NCBI GenBank assembly: GCA_964468495.1 | Contig: CAYXTI010000009.1 | Location: 1 to 49,855, forward strand | Length of the DNA: 49,855 nucleotides | From: CAYXTI01 sp964468495 | GTDB lineage: Bacteria > Pseudomonadota > Alphaproteobacteria > Rickettsiales > Rickettsiaceae | Reading direction: 5' to 3' | In this document: positions 7,423 to 16,289 of the stretch, piece by piece | Layout: every line of letters begins with the position of its first letter | Numbering within the stretch: the stretch's first letter is position 1 | Translations under genes and position numbers: made by a program | The notes under the pieces: generated by a model | What the model was told of the DNA's origin: nothing | Database searches by the model: none | What the model saw: only the letters and a program-made list of their open reading frames with translations

Positions 7423-9273
7423 CTATATTTTTCTCAACATATCGTTCAGCCTTTTTGCAAAAGAAGATGAATCTATAACACGATCTCCTGCAATTATACA
7501 AGCTTGATCATATAAAAGATGAACTAAATCTTCAGTATCTTTTGTACTACTATTATTTTTTACATCATTAAAAATTTTGTTAATAATACTATCGTTAATA
7601 TTAATTTCAAGAATTCTTAAAGATGGTTTTGCTAGTTGTTGTCTTAGTAATAAAGCTCTTTCCATTGCAATATCAAATGTTCCATCTTCTGATGCAAGAC
7701 AAACAGGACTAGTAGTTAATTTATAAGAAATTTGTACATCTTTTACTAGATTACCTAAAACTTTTTTAAAGTATTTTATTAAATCATCAATAGATTTATC
7801 ATTTTTCTTAGTTTCTAATTGTGATTTAGTATTATTATTTAAATTTACACTAGCTCTAGTAACTGATTGAATAACAATATCCTTATACTTTGAGACAACA
7901 TTCACCCAAAAATTATCAATATCATTAGTAAATAATAATACATCTATTCCGGCATTTAAGAACCCTTCAATTTGAGGGCTATAACGTAATTGTTCTGGAT
8001 TATCTCCATTTAAATAATAAATTGTTTTTTTAGCTTCTTTGCAATTATCAATATACTCATCTAAAGAAATCATTTTATTATGTAATGTACTATAAAAAAA
8101 GCATATTTCTAATAATTTTTCGTGATCATTATTAGGTTCACATAAACCTTCTTTTATAGCTTCTCCAAAATTATTCCAAAATTTTAGGTAAGATTCTAAA
8201 TTAGAATCTTTTTGTTTTTTCAATTCACCTAATACTTTATTAGTAATAATATCTCTAATTTTAGTGATTTTTACATTATTTTGTAAAGTTTCTCTACTAA
8301 TATTAAGAGGTAAATCTTCGGAATCAATGACTCCTCTTAAAAATCTTAGATATAAAGGAATTATATCTATTTTATCATCAGTAATAAAAACTCTTTTAAT
8401 ATATAACTTCACCCTACGTTTTCTTTCTGGCATAAAAAGATCAAAATTTCTTTCAGAAGGAATAAACAATAAATTAGTAAATTCTACCACTCCTTCATTT
8501 TTATTATGTAAAACTACCCATGGTTCATCCTGGGCAAAAGAAATAGTTTTATAAAATGCATTATATTCTTCTTTAGTAATATTAGATTTATCTTTAGTCC
8601 ATAAAGCTGATTTAGAGTTAACTACAACTGATTTATCATCATCCTCAATAAAATAAATCGGAATTAAAATATGATCCGAATAATTTTTTATTAAGTGTTT
8701 TAGCCTAAACTTATCTACATAAGATAACTCGTTTTCTTTTACATGAATTACAACTTCTGTTCCATAAGAAAAATCTCTATCGCTATTTTCAATAGTGTAT
8801 TCTCCTTTTCCATCAGATTCCCATACATATACTTCTTCAGTTCCAGCTTTTTTAGTGGTTACTGTTACTTTATCTGCAACCATAAAAGTAGAATAGAAAC
8901 CGACCCCAAACTGGCCTATTAATAAACTATCTTTCTTTTTATCTCCTGATATTTCAGATAAGAATTTTTGAGTACCAGAGCTGGCAATGGTTCCTAAATT
9001 ATTATTTAGATCTTCTTTATTCATTCCTATTCCAGTATCACGGATAGTAATAGTCTTTTTCTCCTTATTTATACTAATAGAAACTTTAAATTCTGTATCT
9101 CCTGTTAACAAATCATGATTTGTTTGAGATAAATATCTTAGCTTATCGCAAGCATCAGAACTATTAGATATTAATTCTCTAATAAATATTTCTTTATTTA
9201 TATAAATAGAATTAATCATTAAATGTAATATTTTTCCAACTTCAGCACCAAATTTTTTCTTTTCTTGATTCAT
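7423..9273 (-). CDS. htpG: Molecular chaperone HtpG (Hsp90)
   Basis: Cytosolic ATP-dependent Hsp90 chaperone, 616 residues. The GHKL ATP-binding domain shows Glu33 and Asn37 in RELISNSSDA, the DTGIGM motif, and the GQFGVGFYS lid/glycine motif. The middle domain contains the conserved LPLNISRETLQ segment with the gamma-phosphate-contacting Arg. The C-terminal dimerisation domain is complete (family length 610-635). An in-frame ATG at 9321 would add 16 Tyr/Lys-rich residues. I prefer the ATG at 9273, which gives the normal family N-terminus about 14 residues before ILHLMI. Monocistronic; a 12-bp hairpin lies 57-83 bases upstream of the chosen start. Confidence 0.95.
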   Translation of the reverse strand: MNQEKKKFGAEVGKILHLMINSIYINKEIFIRELISNSSDACDKLRYLSQTNHDLLTGDTEFKVSISINKEKKTITIRDTGIGMNKEDLNNNLGTIASSGTQKFLSEISGDKKKDSLLIGQFGVGFYSTFMVADKVTVTTKKAGTEEVYVWESDGKGEYTIENSDRDFSYGTEVVIHVKENELSYVDKFRLKHLIKNYSDHILIPIYFIEDDDKSVVVNSKSALWTKDKSNITKEEYNAFYKTISFAQDEPWVVLHNKNEGVVEFTNLLFIPSERNFDLFMPERKRRVKLYIKRVFITDDKIDIIPLYLRFLRGVIDSEDLPLNISRETLQNNVKITKIRDIITNKVLGELKKQKDSNLESYLKFWNNFGEAIKEGLCEPNNDHEKLLEICFFYSTLHNKMISLDEYIDNCKEAKKTIYYLNGDNPEQLRYSPQIEGFLNAGIDVLLFTNDIDNFWVNVVSKYKDIVIQSVTRASVNLNNNTKSQLETKKNDKSIDDLIKYFKKVLGNLVKDVQISYKLTTSPVCLASEDGTFDIAMERALLLRQQLAKPSLRILEININDSIINKIFNDVKNNSSTKDTEDLVHLLYDQACIIAGDRVIDSSSFAKRLNDMLRKI

Positions 9274-9329
9274 ATTATTAAGTTTTTTTAGTTGTTTATA
9301 ATATTTTATATAGTAATTCATATAGTGAT

Positions 9330-9356
9330 GTATTGCTATTTTTTAAATAGCAATAC
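9330..9356. promoter_or_regulatory. Hairpin upstream of htpG
   Basis: A perfect 12-bp inverted repeat, GTATTGCTATTT (9330-9341) with AAATAGCAATAC (9345-9356) and a 3-base loop, lies just before htpG. It is not the CIRCE element bound by HrcA, whose arms are TTAGCACTC/GAGTGCTAA. It may be an operator or a leader hairpin of this heat-shock gene. If transcription starts downstream of it, it would be promoter-proximal. Confidence 0.4.
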
Positions 9357-9549
9357 AAAAATTTATTATCATATAAATCTTTATTATTAGATTATTAATC
9401 TATAAAACTAGTAAATGATTGATAACTGAGGAGTTTTCTTTTTACTAAACTAAGTAAATTTACTATCTATAAGTGGTATTTGCTTTTTTAGTAGTGGATG
9501 TTAATTTATATTAAATATATTATTATAACATTTTCTATGTACCCTCTTA

Positions 9550-9670
9550 TAGTCTAAATATTAGTTATAAATTAGCTAATATTTAGACTAAAGCCCGTAG
9601 AAAAATTTTCTACTTCCATAATAAAACATCTGCGGCGTTTTATTACTAAGAGAATTTGGATAATTCTCTT
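9550..9670. ncRNA. Cluster of four hairpins, candidate structured RNA
   Basis: Four consecutive stem-loops occupy 121 bases of a 700-base non-coding gap: 9550-9564/9576-9590 (15 bp), 9597-9604/9606-9613 (8 bp), 9619-9627/9637-9645 (9 bp, loop ATCTGCGGC) and 9648-9656/9662-9670 (9 bp). The single-stranded linkers and loops are richer in G and C than the surroundings (AAGCCC, CTGCGGC, TTCCC). I do not recognise 6S, tmRNA or RNase P signatures. Strand cannot be decided; there is no flanking T run on either side. Confidence 0.35.
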
Positions 9671-10021
9671 CCCATACTTATAATTATAATAAATATAATG
9701 AGATCACTAAGCTTAATGTTGATAATTAATAAATTAACTAATAATCTTAATAACCTCACCTTTAATACTTTATCATTGAAATTTAAATGTTATTAACCTA
9801 AAAATCTTTACTTTAATTTTTTAATTTTATATGTTGATTATATATTTATTATGCTTCATAATTTATAAATAAAAAGTTATTTTATTTGCGATTAAAATTA
9901 ATAACATAACAAAATAGCTAGTAGCACTAAGAGTATATGCTAATTATAAAATATTAAATAATATAAAATTTTATATTTTAAAATATAAACCAAGTAATTT
10001 ATATCTATTAAAATAACAAAA
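9671..10021. other. Upstream region of the cox operon
   Basis: 351 bases without a supportable gene. It is very A+T rich, with a short AT palindrome near 9961-9986. The best promoter-like pair is listed separately at 9834-9862. Nothing else stands out. Confidence 0.5.
9834..9862 (+). promoter_or_regulatory. Possible sigma70 promoter for coxB
   Basis: TTGATT (9834-9839) and CATAAT (9857-9862) are separated by 17 bases, about 160 bases before the coxB start. In DNA this A+T rich such pairs arise by chance, so support is modest. Confidence 0.3.
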
Positions 10022-10822
10022 ATGATAAATAATCTGCTTAAATTATTTTATTTTTTTTTAATATTATTACATACTTATTCAAGTATGGCTGCTTATCCTC
10101 TTCCTTGGCAAATCGGATTACAGGATTCAGCAAGCAATTTAATGGTTGAAATAAATAAATTTCATAATATATTATTAATAATTACATCATTAATTGTCTT
10201 TTTTGTAATATTTCTAGTACTATATGTATCTTTCAGATTTAATGCAAAACGTAACCCTATACCATCTAATTTTTCTGATAATCTACCACTAGAAATTACA
10301 TGGACAATAATTCCTATAATTATATTAATAATAATATCTATACCTTCTTTTAGATTATTAAGATTAGCAGAAGAGATACCCAAAATAGATATGACAATTA
10401 AAGTAGTAGGATATCAATGGTTTTGGACCTATTCCTATAGTGATTATAATAACTTAGAATTTGATAGTAACATTATTCCTGATGAAGATTTAAAACCAGG
10501 ACAAATTAGGTTACTTGAGGTAGATAATAGATTATTTGTTCCTGTAGGAACAAATATTAGATTTTTAATTACTGCAGGTGATGTTTTACATAGTTTTGCT
10601 ATACCTTCGTTAGGAATAAAAATGGATGCTATTCCTGGAAGAGTTAATGAAACATGGACAAACATAAATAATATCGGAGTTTATTATGGACAATGCTCTG
10701 AATTATGTGGCATAGGACATGGATTTATGCCAATTGTAGTTGAAGCTATAACTAAAGAAGAATTTAATAATTGGATAGAACAAGAAAAAACAAAATCTCT
10801 AAAACACAGTGCAGCAAATTAA
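10022..10822 (+). CDS. coxB: Cytochrome c oxidase subunit II
   Basis: Subunit II of the aa3-type oxidase, 266 residues. It carries the CuA centre that accepts electrons from cytochrome c at the outer face of the inner membrane. A signal-like hydrophobic N-terminus (1-23) is followed by two transmembrane helices (about 47-70 and 92-112). The periplasmic cupredoxin domain has the aromatic YQWFWTYSY electron-entry motif (131-139). The full CuA ligand set is there: His190, Cys225, Glu227, Cys229, His233 and Met236 (QCSELCGIGHGFM). It is first in the coxB-coxA-ctaB operon, 47 bases before coxA. The genes for subunit III and the Cox11 assembly factor are not in the window. Confidence 0.96.
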   Translation: MINNLLKLFYFFLILLHTYSSMAAYPLPWQIGLQDSASNLMVEINKFHNILLIITSLIVFFVIFLVLYVSFRFNAKRNPIPSNFSDNLPLEITWTIIPIIILIIISIPSFRLLRLAEEIPKIDMTIKVVGYQWFWTYSYSDYNNLEFDSNIIPDEDLKPGQIRLLEVDNRLFVPVGTNIRFLITAGDVLHSFAIPSLGIKMDAIPGRVNETWTNINNIGVYYGQCSELCGIGHGFMPIVVEAITKEEFNNWIEQEKTKSLKHSAAN

Positions 10823-10869
10823 ATATTAAGCATAATATACTAATAATGTAACTTAAGTAATAAAAAACA

Positions 10870-12471
10870 ATGACTAATATAAATAATAATTCACATGATG
10901 CTCCTATTGGATGGAAAAGATGGTTACTATCTACAAATCATAAGGATATAGGTACAATGTATATTATATTTTCTATATGTGCAGGATTAATAGGAGGATT
11001 ATTTTCTGTATTATTTAGAATACAGCTTGCTACCCCTGGATCAACCTTTCTTGGCGGAAATTTTCAATTTTTTAATGTCCTCATTACAGCGCATGCTATA
11101 ATTATGATATTTTTTATGATTATGCCTGCCCTATTTGGCGGGTTTGGTAATTGGTTTGTTCCTATATTAATTGGAGCTCCTGATATGGCATTTCCTAGGA
11201 TGAATAATATTAGTTTTTGGTTATTAATACCTGCATTTCTTTTGCTTATACTATCTACGGTAGTAGATTCAGGAGCAGGAACAGGATGGACTTTTTATCC
11301 CCCATTAAGTAACTTATTAGGACATCCTGGAATATCAGTTGATATGTCTATATTAAGTATCCATTGTGCTGGAATTTCTTCTATCCTAGGTGCAATTAAT
11401 ATTATTGTTACTATACTTAATATGAGAACTAAAAAAATGGGTTTATTCAATATGCCATTATTTGTGTGGTCTATATTAATTACTGCTTTTTTATTAATCT
11501 TAGCATTACCAGTAATAGCTGGAGCAATGACTATGCTTCTTACTGATCGTAATTTCAATACTAATTTTTTTAAACCTGAAGGAGGTGGAGATCCTGTATT
11601 ATTCCAACACCTTTTTTGGTTTTTTGGCCATCCAGAGGTATATATTGTAATTTTACCTGGTTTTGGAATCATATCTCAAATAATATCTACATTTTCTAGA
11701 AAACCGGTATTTGGTTATTTGGGTATGGTATTAGCAATGATTATTATTGGATTTATTGGATTTATTGTTTGGGCACATCATATGTTTACTGTTGGTTTAT
11801 CACAAGATACACTGTTATACTTTACAGCTGGAACTATGATAATTGCAGTTCCTACTGGAATTAAAATATTTAGTTGGATTGCCACTATGTGGGGAGGATC
11901 TATAACATTTTCAACTCCTATGTTATTTTCAATGGGGTTTATTATATTATTTACTATAGGTGGGGTTACAGGAATTATTTTATCTAATGCTGCTCTTGCC
12001 CGTGTTTTACATGATACTTATTATGTAGTTGCTCATTTCCATTATACTATGTCTCTTGGTGCTTTATTTACAGCTTTTGCTGGATTTTATTATTGGTTTG
12101 GAAAAATGAGTGGTAGACAATATCCAGAAAAAATAGGAAAAATTCATTTTTGGATTACTTTTGTAGGAGTAAATTTAACCTTTTTTCCTCAGCATTTTCT
12201 AGGGTTAGCAGGAATGCCTAGAAGAATTCCTGATTATCCAGATGCATTTGCTCAATGGAATTTAGTATCATCAATCGGAGCCTTTATTTCTATGGCTGGT
12301 ACTATATTTTTTATATTTATAGTGATTTATACATTAAAATACGGTAAAAAATGTGCTAATAATCCTTGGGGAGCTGGAGCAAATACCTTAGAATGGACAA
12401 TATCATCGCCACCTGAATATCATAATTTTTCTACTCCTCCTGATTTTAATAATATTAATAAAAACATATAA
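10870..12471 (+). CDS. coxA: Cytochrome c oxidase subunit I
   Basis: Catalytic heme-copper subunit, 533 residues with twelve transmembrane helices. All cofactor ligands are in place: His75 and His391 for heme a, His389 for heme a3, and His254, His303 and His304 for CuB. The cross-linked Tyr258 and Glu256 lie in GHPEVY, and Lys332 (TGIKIFSW) marks the K channel. Asp105 in GAPDMAFPR matches the D-channel entry, so this is a canonical A-type proton-pumping oxidase. The C-terminus is the usual short cytoplasmic tail. ctaB starts 2 bases after the stop, so the subunit and its heme synthase are made together. Confidence 0.98.
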   Translation: MTNINNNSHDAPIGWKRWLLSTNHKDIGTMYIIFSICAGLIGGLFSVLFRIQLATPGSTFLGGNFQFFNVLITAHAIIMIFFMIMPALFGGFGNWFVPILIGAPDMAFPRMNNISFWLLIPAFLLLILSTVVDSGAGTGWTFYPPLSNLLGHPGISVDMSILSIHCAGISSILGAINIIVTILNMRTKKMGLFNMPLFVWSILITAFLLILALPVIAGAMTMLLTDRNFNTNFFKPEGGGDPVLFQHLFWFFGHPEVYIVILPGFGIISQIISTFSRKPVFGYLGMVLAMIIIGFIGFIVWAHHMFTVGLSQDTLLYFTAGTMIIAVPTGIKIFSWIATMWGGSITFSTPMLFSMGFIILFTIGGVTGIILSNAALARVLHDTYYVVAHFHYTMSLGALFTAFAGFYYWFGKMSGRQYPEKIGKIHFWITFVGVNLTFFPQHFLGLAGMPRRIPDYPDAFAQWNLVSSIGAFISMAGTIFFIFIVIYTLKYGKKCANNPWGAGANTLEWTISSPPEYHNFSTPPDFNNINKNI

Positions 12472-12473
12472 AT

Positions 12474-13367
12474 ATGACTAAAAATTCAACTGCTAATCTT
12501 AACCAAAAGATTAGCGAATCATCTGTTAATGATTATTTTACTTTAATGAAACCTAGGGTTGTTTTTTTAGTTGTTTTCACAGCTTTATGTGGGATATTAC
12601 TTGCGCCAGGGCATGCTCACCCTGTTATTATAGCAGTAGCTCTTATATCCATAGCTCTTGGTTCTGGAGCAGCTGCTGTTATCAATATGTGGTATGATAG
12701 TGATATAGATTCTATTATGATTCGTACTAAAGAACGCCCTATAGTATTGGGAATAATAAAGCCTAGTGATGCTTTAGCATTTGGGATAATAATTGGAATT
12801 CTTTCTATTACACTAATGGCTCTGTATGTAAATATGGTGTCTACCATAATACTTATTATTGCTATGATATTTTATGTTGTCATTTATACTATTTGGCTAA
12901 AGCGCAAATCTATACAAAATATAGTAATAGGTGGTGTATCAGGTGCGTTAGCACCTGTCATTGGCTGGACTTCTATTACCAATAATATTTCATGGGAACC
13001 TATATTACTATTTCTTATTATATTTTTTTGGACTCCTACTCACTCATGGGCACTAGCTTTATATCAATTTGACGATTATAATAGTGTTAAGATTCCTATG
13101 ATGCCTATTATAAAAGGCAGGCTATATACTAAAAAAAATATATATTTCTATAGCCTTCTTACTACTATTACATCAGTAATTCCATATTTTTATAATATGG
13201 TTAACATAGCATATTTATTAGTAATAATATTAATAAATTATCAATTAATGTTTTATTCACATACCTTATTTAATAAAAATAAGCTTATCCCTGAAAAGAA
13301 ATTATTTTTATTTTCAATTTTTTACTTATTTTGTGTATTTCTAAGTTTAATTTTATTTAAAAAATAA
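12474..13367 (+). CDS. ctaB: Heme O synthase (protoheme IX farnesyltransferase)
   Basis: Transfers a farnesyl group to heme b to make heme O, the precursor of the heme a used by the oxidase encoded just upstream. The 297-residue UbiA-superfamily membrane protein shows about nine transmembrane segments. Its two Asp-rich loops are NMWYDSDIDSIMIRTKERP (first prenyl-diphosphate/Mg site) and FWTPTHSWALALYQFDDY (second loop with heme-binding His). The N-terminal DYFTLMKPRV segment is typical of CtaB/CyoE. It is translationally linked to coxA (2-base gap), and mgtE converges on it 19 bases downstream. Confidence 0.94.
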   Translation: MTKNSTANLNQKISESSVNDYFTLMKPRVVFLVVFTALCGILLAPGHAHPVIIAVALISIALGSGAAAVINMWYDSDIDSIMIRTKERPIVLGIIKPSDALAFGIIIGILSITLMALYVNMVSTIILIIAMIFYVVIYTIWLKRKSIQNIVIGGVSGALAPVIGWTSITNNISWEPILLFLIIFFWTPTHSWALALYQFDDYNSVKIPMMPIIKGRLYTKKNIYFYSLLTTITSVIPYFYNMVNIAYLLVIILINYQLMFYSHTLFNKNKLIPEKKLFLFSIFYLFCVFLSLILFKK

Positions 13368-13386
13368 AAAATAATAAATATAGAAA

Positions 13387-14757
13387 TTATAAAAAAATAT
13401 AAGACAACCCTAAAAAACAGAAAAAGCCTAGTGCATCTGTACAAGCAGTTAAAAAAACACCTGAAGCTAAACTAGGATCAATATCAAAATTATTTAATAA
13501 TATTGGTATTCCAGAACCCAATAATCCAGCAGTAGAAAAACTGATTAATACAGCAAGTAAAAACACTATACTTAAATTAACATTATAAAATATTAAATAA
13601 ATCAATATTGCTCCAATAACAGCACAAAATAATCCATTACAAAAACAAACTATTATTTCTTTTAAAATTATCTTTTTACTATTAGCTTTAGTGATCTCTC
13701 TATTTAATAAGGCTCTCACTGTAACAACCATAGCTTGTGTTCCAGCATTTCCTCCTATTGAAGCTACAATAGGCATAATAGTTGCTAAAGTAATCAATTG
13801 CATTATTGTTGTACTAAATTGGTCAATAATTAATGAAGTAAAAAAAGCAGTAATTAAATTAATAAATAACCAAGGAAATCTCTGTTTAATAGTTGCTGGT
13901 AAATTAGCAAAAATATCACTAACATTAATACCTCCAAGATGCATAAATTCACATTGTGTTTGTTCATCAATTATATATATCATATTATTAATTGATACAC
14001 TACCAACTAATTCACCTTTTGAATTTACAACAGGAACGATAGTAAGAGCATATTGTTTAAAAATAAAAGCTAATTCATCAAGGGTAGTATATGTATCAGC
14101 TATCTTAACCTCTTTATTCATAAGATCTGATATAATAGTAGTAAAAGGATGCTTTAATAAAGTACTAATTAAAATATTTCCTACTGGTTTACGCTTACTA
14201 TTTATAATTATTGCTGCATGAAAATCTTGACTAATTTTATAAGACCTAATATATTCTATAGCCTCTTTGCAAGTCCAGTTAGCTTGAAAAGCAATAAAAT
14301 TTTTTTCTAACACCCTTCCTACGCTATTCTCAGGATAAGTCAAACCTTCTAAAATAAGGAATCTTTTTTCCTTATTAATTTTTTTTAGTATTGATTCTTT
14401 TATATTAATATCTAATGAATCAATTACTTCAATTGCATCATCAATTTTTAGTTTATTAATAATATCGGCGGCATTTTTTAACCCTAAAGTTATAATAACT
14501 GACTGCATGGTATTATTATTTAAACATGCTATAGTTTCTGGAACTATTTTTTTATATATTTTAGGAAGAATTAAAAATAATATTTTACTATTACTATTAT
14601 CAAGGAAATCTGCTAGATCAGCGTGATGCAAGCATAATAAATGAGAACAAGCTTTATTGACCTTATTTTGATCTATAAGAGTATTAATATACTCAAATAT
14701 CTCAGCTATATTTTCTTTATGTTGCTGTAAAATAGGAGTTTTTATTTCTTCTAACAT
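13387..14757 (-). CDS. mgtE: Magnesium transporter MgtE
   Basis: Gated Mg2+ channel of the inner membrane, 456 residues, normal family length. The order is an N-terminal alpha-helical MgtE_N domain (about 10-135), two CBS domains (about 140-265) that sense cytoplasmic Mg2+, and five transmembrane helices (about 290-456). The pore signatures are present: IMPIVASIGGNAGTQA in TM2 and, near the C-terminus, SGIPILLNNFDIDPSLASG followed by TACTDALGFF, whose Asp lines the ion path in Thermus MgtE. Monocistronic, with a long gap upstream. A 176-residue open frame on the opposite strand at 13691-14221 is a shadow of this gene. Confidence 0.93.
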   Translation of the reverse strand: MLEEIKTPILQQHKENIAEIFEYINTLIDQNKVNKACSHLLCLHHADLADFLDNSNSKILFLILPKIYKKIVPETIACLNNNTMQSVIITLGLKNAADIINKLKIDDAIEVIDSLDINIKESILKKINKEKRFLILEGLTYPENSVGRVLEKNFIAFQANWTCKEAIEYIRSYKISQDFHAAIIINSKRKPVGNILISTLLKHPFTTIISDLMNKEVKIADTYTTLDELAFIFKQYALTIVPVVNSKGELVGSVSINNMIYIIDEQTQCEFMHLGGINVSDIFANLPATIKQRFPWLFINLITAFFTSLIIDQFSTTIMQLITLATIMPIVASIGGNAGTQAMVVTVRALLNREITKANSKKIILKEIIVCFCNGLFCAVIGAILIYLIFYNVNLSIVFLLAVLISFSTAGLLGSGIPILLNNFDIDPSLASGVFLTACTDALGFFCFLGLSYIFL

Positions 14758-15307
14758 AACTTATATTAAAATATAATGCTAATAATAGTATGTAAACCTA
14801 ATATAAATCCCTTAAAATATATTTATATATAATTCAATTAGGTAATAACAACAACTATTCTAATTATTATAAAATATACTTTACATAATTACACTCGCTA
14901 GTTACTGTAGTATACTACAACTAGTATAAAAATAATTATTTAATCTTTATAAAAGCTAATTTTAAAATAAATAATAGCGACTAATATATCAAAAAATACT
15001 ATTACTTAATTATTTATACATATAAAAAAATGTTAATTAACAATAACAAAATTATATATTACGATCAAAATAATTTAATTTAAAGTTATCATATGAATAT
15101 TAAGATAGATTCTTAATAATAAAATACCAATAATTTATATTATACTATAATTTAAATAATAATTTATTATTCTTTAATACTTAGAATAAAGCTTAGTTTT
15201 AAACTAAACCTAGCTGATTACTAACTTAAATAAGGCATATAATAAGGATATTATATAGAACTGTCAAACAGCTTATTTATAAAATAAAATAATATTTTAC
15301 ATATATC
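14758..15307. other. 550-base gap between mgtE and lolA
   Basis: No ORF, tRNA or known RNA could be supported here. It contains a dyad at 14898-14924 (CTAGTT and AACTAG around a perfect palindrome GTAGTATACTAC at 14907-14918) and a 7-bp hairpin near 15099-15117. Promoters for the divergent genes on either side must lie here. I see no recognisable remnant of a decayed gene. Confidence 0.5.
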
Positions 15308-15985
15308 ATGAAGAATCAAAAATACTATAATTTTTTTTACTATATAAAAACACTCTGCACCATAGGTTGTTATATATTAAAGAATATTTTATTAATATAC
15401 ACAACGAGTATATTTGCCGATGATTCACGAATAAAGCCTTATATTAATAATTTACCTTTAAGCTATGCTGCTGATTTTATTCACGTTGATAGTAAAAAAA
15501 ATAAATTCTATGGAAAAATAATTATTGATCAACCTAATAAGATAAGACTGAATTATTATAAACCATTTCCTCTGCTAATAATAGGCAATGATTGTTATAT
15601 TTCTATTTATGATTTTGAATTAGAACAACTAAATAGAATTAAAAATAAAGATAATATACTGACTTTTTTTTATACAGATAACATTACATTTGATAAAAAT
15701 TTTACAATAACCAAAGAGTATGAAATAAATAATCAAATAATTTTTACTATTGAGCATAAAGAGTTTAAAAAAACTGGAGAAATTATCTTTCAAAAAAAGA
15801 CAAAAGAATTAATAGCAATAAAAATATTTGAAGATAATGATGTAATAACAATTATATTTAATAATATTCAAAAAATTAAAAATATAGATAAAACATTATT
15901 TTTTATACAAGATCCTAAAATTTTTAATCCTCCAGAGCAATTAAATAAAGAACAAATAGAAAAAAAATATAAAATAATAATTTAA
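15308..15985 (+). CDS. lolA: Outer-membrane lipoprotein carrier LolA
   Basis: Periplasmic chaperone that ferries lipoproteins from the LolCDE exporter to the outer membrane. The 225-residue protein has an N-terminal hydrophobic segment (about 15-38) ending near FADDSR, consistent with a signal peptide. The alphaproteobacterial LolA pattern follows: AADFIHVDSKK, then GKIIIDQPNKIRLNYYKPFP, LLIIGND, YDFELEQLNRI, and the ITIIFNNIQ strand near the end. Residue Arg for lipid-loop opening appears in KIRLNYY. Its clients here include the surface-antigen lipoprotein and BamE. It stands alone between two gaps; the 4.5S RNA gene begins 43 bases after it. Confidence 0.82.
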   Translation: MKNQKYYNFFYYIKTLCTIGCYILKNILLIYTTSIFADDSRIKPYINNLPLSYAADFIHVDSKKNKFYGKIIIDQPNKIRLNYYKPFPLLIIGNDCYISIYDFELEQLNRIKNKDNILTFFYTDNITFDKNFTITKEYEINNQIIFTIEHKEFKKTGEIIFQKKTKELIAIKIFEDNDVITIIFNNIQKIKNIDKTLFFIQDPKIFNPPEQLNKEQIEKKYKIII

Positions 15986-15992
15986 AAAATAC

Positions 15993-16021
15993 TTGCTAGT
16001 TATAAAAAAAAATACTATTCT
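15993..16021 (+). promoter_or_regulatory. Promoter of the 4.5S RNA gene
   Basis: TTGCTA (15993-15998) and TATTCT (16016-16021) are spaced by exactly 17 bases. The first paired base of the SRP RNA (G at 16029) lies 8 bases after the -10 box, where transcription should start. The match between the predicted start and the RNA end is the main support. Confidence 0.5.
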
Positions 16022-16028
16022 AATCTAG

Positions 16029-16112
16029 GCTAATTCTAGGCATTTTTATTTTTTATAGTTGATCAGGTCTGAAAGGAAGCAGTCAGTATTTAATAAGTGG
16101 GTTAGAATTAGC
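16029..16112 (+). ncRNA. ffs: 4.5S RNA, bacterial small SRP RNA
   Basis: RNA core of the signal recognition particle that binds Ffh to target inner-membrane proteins. The universally conserved domain IV hairpin is clear at about 16062-16085: TCAGGTCTGAAAGGAAGCAG, with the GGAA-type tetraloop region and the asymmetric A/C loop bound by Ffh. The ends close with a perfect 10-bp stem (16029-16038 with 16103-16112). At about 84 bases it is a compact version of the usual 95-115. Exact ends are inferred from the stem. Location just before dnaX matches the ffs/scr-dnaX-ybaB-recR order of many bacteria. I see no clear T-run terminator, so it may be processed from a longer transcript. Confidence 0.9.
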
Positions 16113-16289
16113 TACAAAACATACAAAGTTGCTATATAGGCTCTTTAGATGTATAAATAAAGAAAAATTAATTTTTTAAGTTATATAAAAATTTTATATA
16201 TAAATATTATATAAATGATCTAATTAAATTAGAATTTAAATCTAAAGTAGAGTAATTATATTCTGCTACTTTTAAAGTAGAGATTAAAG

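Noticed and set aside
8264..8554. Plus-strand open frame inside htpG
   Set aside because: Antisense to conserved HtpG middle-domain sequence, with no start context or domain.
9330..9356. CIRCE (HrcA) heat-shock operator before htpG
   Set aside because: The inverted repeat there does not match the TTAGCACTC-N9-GAGTGCTAA consensus and has a 3-base loop.
13691..14221. Plus-strand open frame of 176 residues inside mgtE
   Set aside because: Antisense shadow of the well-conserved mgtE; hydrophobic composition mirrors the membrane-helix codons and no family features are present.
14758..15307. Decayed gene in the mgtE-lolA gap
   Set aside because: No run of recognisable codons or motif in any frame; composition is that of ordinary intergenic DNA here.
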